Source: Rhodothermia bacterium
Lineage (GTDB): Bacteria; Bacteroidota; Rhodothermia; Rhodothermales; JAAAOL01
Reading direction: 5' to 3'
Assembly: GCA_030428385.1 (NCBI GenBank)
Contig: JAUIDY010000011.1
Location: 1 to 64,000, forward strand
Length of the DNA: 64,000 nt
Positions 61,767-64,000 of the stretch are shown here, piece after piece; within the stretch, counting starts at the first letter, position 1, and every line of letters starts with the position of its first letter. The translations under genes were made by a program, and so were the position numbers. The notes below the pieces were generated by a model. That model ran no database searches. It saw nothing but the letters and a program-made list of their open reading frames with translations, and was not told where the DNA came from.

Positions 61767-63161
61767 CTACTGGAGGCGGGCCACCAGGGCTTCATCAAGC
61801 TGTCCTGTTTGGTAGGCGATAGCGAGTTCACTATCGAGCACGTTGTATTGGGCTTCGAGGCGTCCGGAGGCGGCTTCGACGTACAGGCTGCGGGCCTCGG
61901 TTACTTCAAGCAGGGTGGAGGCCCCCACGTCGTAGCGGGCCTCGGCGGCGGCCAGCGCTTCCTGCGCGGCTTCAAGCTGACGCTCGGCGGCCAAAAGCTG
62001 CGCCTGCGCCGTTTGGTAGTTCAGCAGCGCCTGCTGCACATCGTAGGCCACCTCTTGTGCGATGATTTCGAGCGCCAACCGTTCGTTTTCGGCACCCACC
62101 TGCGCCCGTTCCACGGTGGTTTTGGTTTGCAGCCTGTTAAAGACGGGGATGGAGACCGAGAGCCCGATGGAGCCGTTGGGGTTGACATCGCCGAGTTGGT
62201 CGGTGAGGCTGAACTGCTCGTTCAGGCTGGTGTAGTTCGTACCCGTGCTGGCGTTGAGTGACACAGAAGGCAAGTAGCCGCCGCGTGCCACCCGGATGCC
62301 TTGCTCGGCGGCTTCGATGCGGTACCGCTGGGCGGAAAGGTCTTCCCGCGCCGCCAGCGCCTGCTCGATGAGGGCGGCGGCGTTGTAGTCCACCGGCTCT
62401 GTCTGGAGCAGCGCTTCGTCCGGCGCGGCAAACGTGATGGCGGCGAGGGACGGCAGGTGCAGCGTCTGCTTGAGTTGCTGCTGCGCCAGTTCGTGGTTGT
62501 GTTGCGCGGCAATCAATCGCTGCTCCGTCTGGGCGATGGCGGCACGCTGTTGCAGCACGTCGGCGATGGGCCGATTGCCCGCCTCATACTGCGCCTCGAT
62601 GCTTGCCAACTGCTGCCGCTGCGCCTCCATGTTTTCGTCTTCCACCCGGATCAGTTCGCCGTTGAGGAAGACCTGTAGATACTGCGAGGTGGTCTGGTAG
62701 AGAATACCCTGACGGGTCCGGTCAAAGTTGTTTTTTGTAGCCGCCTCGTTCAACTGTGCTTCCCGCAACGAGGCGATGTTGGTGAAGCCGTTGAAGAGGG
62801 TGATGTTAGACGACGCATTAAAGCTGAGTCCCTCACTCCGCTGGTCCGTGAGCGAAGCCGTCGACTGGTCAAAGGCACGTCCAAAGCGCAGCGAGGGACC
62901 GACCGAGAGGTTGAGGTTGGGCAGGAAGTTCGCGCGTTCCTGGGCGACGGTAGCGTGGCTCAGGTTTACGTCGTTCGCGGACTGCTTCAGGTTGAGGTTG
63001 CGTTCCAGCGCAAGCCGAAGCGCTCCCGTCAGATCAATCGTTTCAGCAGGTGCGCTCGTGGACTGTGCCATCGATTGCTGAGCGGAAAAGAACAGCAGCG
63101 TTAGTACCACACATACGAGTCTGACCCGTCGCGGACGTAGGTGAAAAACTGGCGTTGGCAT
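61767..63161 (-). CDS. TolC-family outer-membrane efflux protein
   Basis: This 464-residue protein has a signal peptide (FFSAQQSMAQS) and two OEP repeats, with long amphipathic helices and typical turns: IDLTGALRLALERNLNLKQS, GPSLRFGRAFDQSTASLTDQ, FLNGELIRVEDENMEAQRQQ, GYLPSVSLNASTG and YDVGASTLLEVTEARSLYVE. It forms the outer-membrane channel. It is the first gene of the four-gene export operon; the adaptor starts 43 bp downstream. The 257 bp upstream should contain the operon promoter. Confidence 0.95.
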   Translation of the reverse strand: MPTPVFHLRPRRVRLVCVVLTLLFFSAQQSMAQSTSAPAETIDLTGALRLALERNLNLKQSANDVNLSHATVAQERANFLPNLNLSVGPSLRFGRAFDQSTASLTDQRSEGLSFNASSNITLFNGFTNIASLREAQLNEAATKNNFDRTRQGILYQTTSQYLQVFLNGELIRVEDENMEAQRQQLASIEAQYEAGNRPIADVLQQRAAIAQTEQRLIAAQHNHELAQQQLKQTLHLPSLAAITFAAPDEALLQTEPVDYNAAALIEQALAAREDLSAQRYRIEAAEQGIRVARGGYLPSVSLNASTGTNYTSLNEQFSLTDQLGDVNPNGSIGLSVSIPVFNRLQTKTTVERAQVGAENERLALEIIAQEVAYDVQQALLNYQTAQAQLLAAERQLEAAQEALAAAEARYDVGASTLLEVTEARSLYVEAASGRLEAQYNVLDSELAIAYQTGQLDEALVARLQ

Positions 63162-63418
63162 GTAAACCGGGAGGTCGAGATCATGAGGACTGAATCTACC
63201 CGGAGAACGATAGTTTTTAACGGCCCGTTGCGCTGATCATGGTGAGATGCATGGCTGGATATGCGAAATGCACGTGTGCTGGGAGAAAACGAATCACCGC
63301 CCGGTGATGAACCCTGAGCAAGGAGACCACGAATGCGCGCACAGACTGGTCACAGGAGTCCGTGAACACATCACCTCGTCAGAAGCCATAAGGTATTTGT
63401 GATCCGGTGTGAGCGCCC

Positions 63419-63613
63419 TCACGGGGTCTTGGCCCACGTTTTTCTTGCGTCAGTCGGGCGGTGCTTTCGTGGCTGGGCCCGTAGCGCTGCAAGATCCCCG
63501 TCTCCACGCTCAGAAGGGTAGGTGTTCATCTTGAAGAAGGCGTGATTGGCACCGTCCCCCTGCACATATTCCACCCGCTGGTCTTTGGCGACGAGGGCGT
63601 CCATAAAGCTCAT
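63419..63613 (-). pseudogene. Possible remnant of an alpha/beta hydrolase C-terminus
   Basis: The minus-strand frame encodes 64 residues beginning MSFMDALVAKDQRVEYVQGD, then GANHAFFKMNTY. This resembles the end of esterase or dipeptidyl-peptidase-type alpha/beta hydrolases, where the catalytic His sits in a G-x-x-H-x-F turn. The rest of the domain is missing, and the remaining 28 residues look unrelated. It follows the DUF1080 gene by 15 bp. It may be a decayed gene end or chance similarity. Confidence 0.35.
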
Positions 63614-63628
63614 AACGGCCCACTTTAC

Positions 63629-64000
63629 CTATTCGCTGAGTTCCATGAGCCGGATGTTGCGGAAGCGATACACCTTGCCCGCTTCGCCATGGTGTTGTAA
63701 GCCGATGTAGCCTTCTCGATCTACGGTGTCGCGCACGGCGGTGGTCGGCATGTCGTTCACCCAAATCTGAAGACTATCTCCAACGGCCCGGATGCGGTAT
63801 CTATTCCAGATGTTGCGGTCGAAGGCAGCGCCTTTTTGTGTGCGGAATTGTGCGCCTGCAAGCGAATCGTCCTGCATGGGATGCAGCCACCGACGGCGTC
63901 CTTCATCGTACAAACCGCCCGACCAGCGACGGTCCGATGGGTCCACCTCAGCCTGATACCCATAAACGCGATTCGGCTCCGCATGAGCACGAAACATAAA
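63629..64000 (-). CDS. DUF1080 (3-keto-disaccharide hydrolase-type) protein, truncated at window end
   Basis: The visible 124 residues are the C-terminal part of a DUF1080 concanavalin-like domain: RVYGYQAEVDPSDRRWSGGL, YDEGRRRWLH, the conserved WNRYRIRAVGDSLQIWVND, and the ending GYIGLQHHGEAGKVYRFRNI followed by RLMEL. The gene continues past position 64000, so signal peptide and start are unseen. DUF1080 proteins include periplasmic hydrolases of 3-keto-glycosides. A sugar-related role would fit other enzymes in the window, but no catalytic proof is visible. Confidence 0.88.
   Translation of the reverse strand, partial: FMFRAHAEPNRVYGYQAEVDPSDRRWSGGLYDEGRRRWLHPMQDDSLAGAQFRTQKGAAFDRNIWNRYRIRAVGDSLQIWVNDMPTTAVRDTVDREGYIGLQHHGEAGKVYRFRNIRLMELSE

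Overview
The window reads as chromosomal DNA of a GC-rich (about 60% by eye) member of the Bacteroidota/Rhodothermota line, most likely the Rhodothermia (Salinibacter/Rhodothermus relatives). The grounds are family content: two secreted proteins ending in type IX secretion sorting domains, a GWxTD-domain protein, a PUR-domain (DUF3276) protein, bacillithiol ligase BshC, a TonB-dependent receptor, a LytS/LytTR two-component pair, and mostly weak Shine-Dalgarno sequences. No rRNA, tRNA, CRISPR array, transposase or phage gene was recognised.

Layout. 1-4341: three exported proteins (truncated beta-helix protein, lamin-tail-like protein, beta-propeller lipoprotein). 4338-5434: a Crp-type regulator, a perfect CRP-type palindrome, an unlisted 30-residue membrane microprotein and a YgaP-like membrane protein. 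5519-7295: a TPR membrane protein divergent from an unlisted 45-codon glycine-rich peptide gene with its own terminator. 7351-12277: leuS, a CoA-binding protein, a TrpF-like enzyme and a short-chain dehydrogenase. 12281-23100: a SorC-type regulator facing an L-rhamnose operon: GH79-like hydrolase, isomerase, kinase, fused aldolase/lactaldehyde dehydrogenase, then LutABC. Together these can carry L-rhamnose to dihydroxyacetone phosphate and pyruvate. The divergent spacer holds a near-consensus promoter and palindromic operators.

23109-30895: TonB receptor, a 1224-residue ThuA/glucose-dehydrogenase/PKD/cytochrome c fusion, a TetR regulator with its operator, and a single-domain ppGpp-type hydrolase in an operon with bshC. 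32637-39703: DUF151 nuclease, hisC, hisD, PUR protein, an exonuclease/phosphatase, a metallo-beta-lactamase-fold hydrolase and fabH. 40035-49037: PAS histidine kinase, glycosyltransferases, CDP-alcohol phosphatidyltransferase, ftsY, and a GWxTD gene split by a one-base frameshift. 49277-55502: M2 peptidase, small enzymes, an SMP-30-like lipoprotein, orphans and glgC. 56011-63161: a LytTR two-component system downstream of a TolC/adaptor/ABC (MacAB-like) export operon. 63419-64000: a possible hydrolase remnant and a truncated DUF1080 protein.

Intergenic DNA carries several families of dispersed palindromic repeats. One roughly 118-bp unit occurs twice, 28 kb apart in opposite orientation. There are also G-rich TGGGAG tracts and a four-copy repeat between hisD and hisC.

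The best candidates for something undescribed are the glycine-rich peptide paired with the TPR membrane protein, and the Crp/palindrome/microprotein unit.
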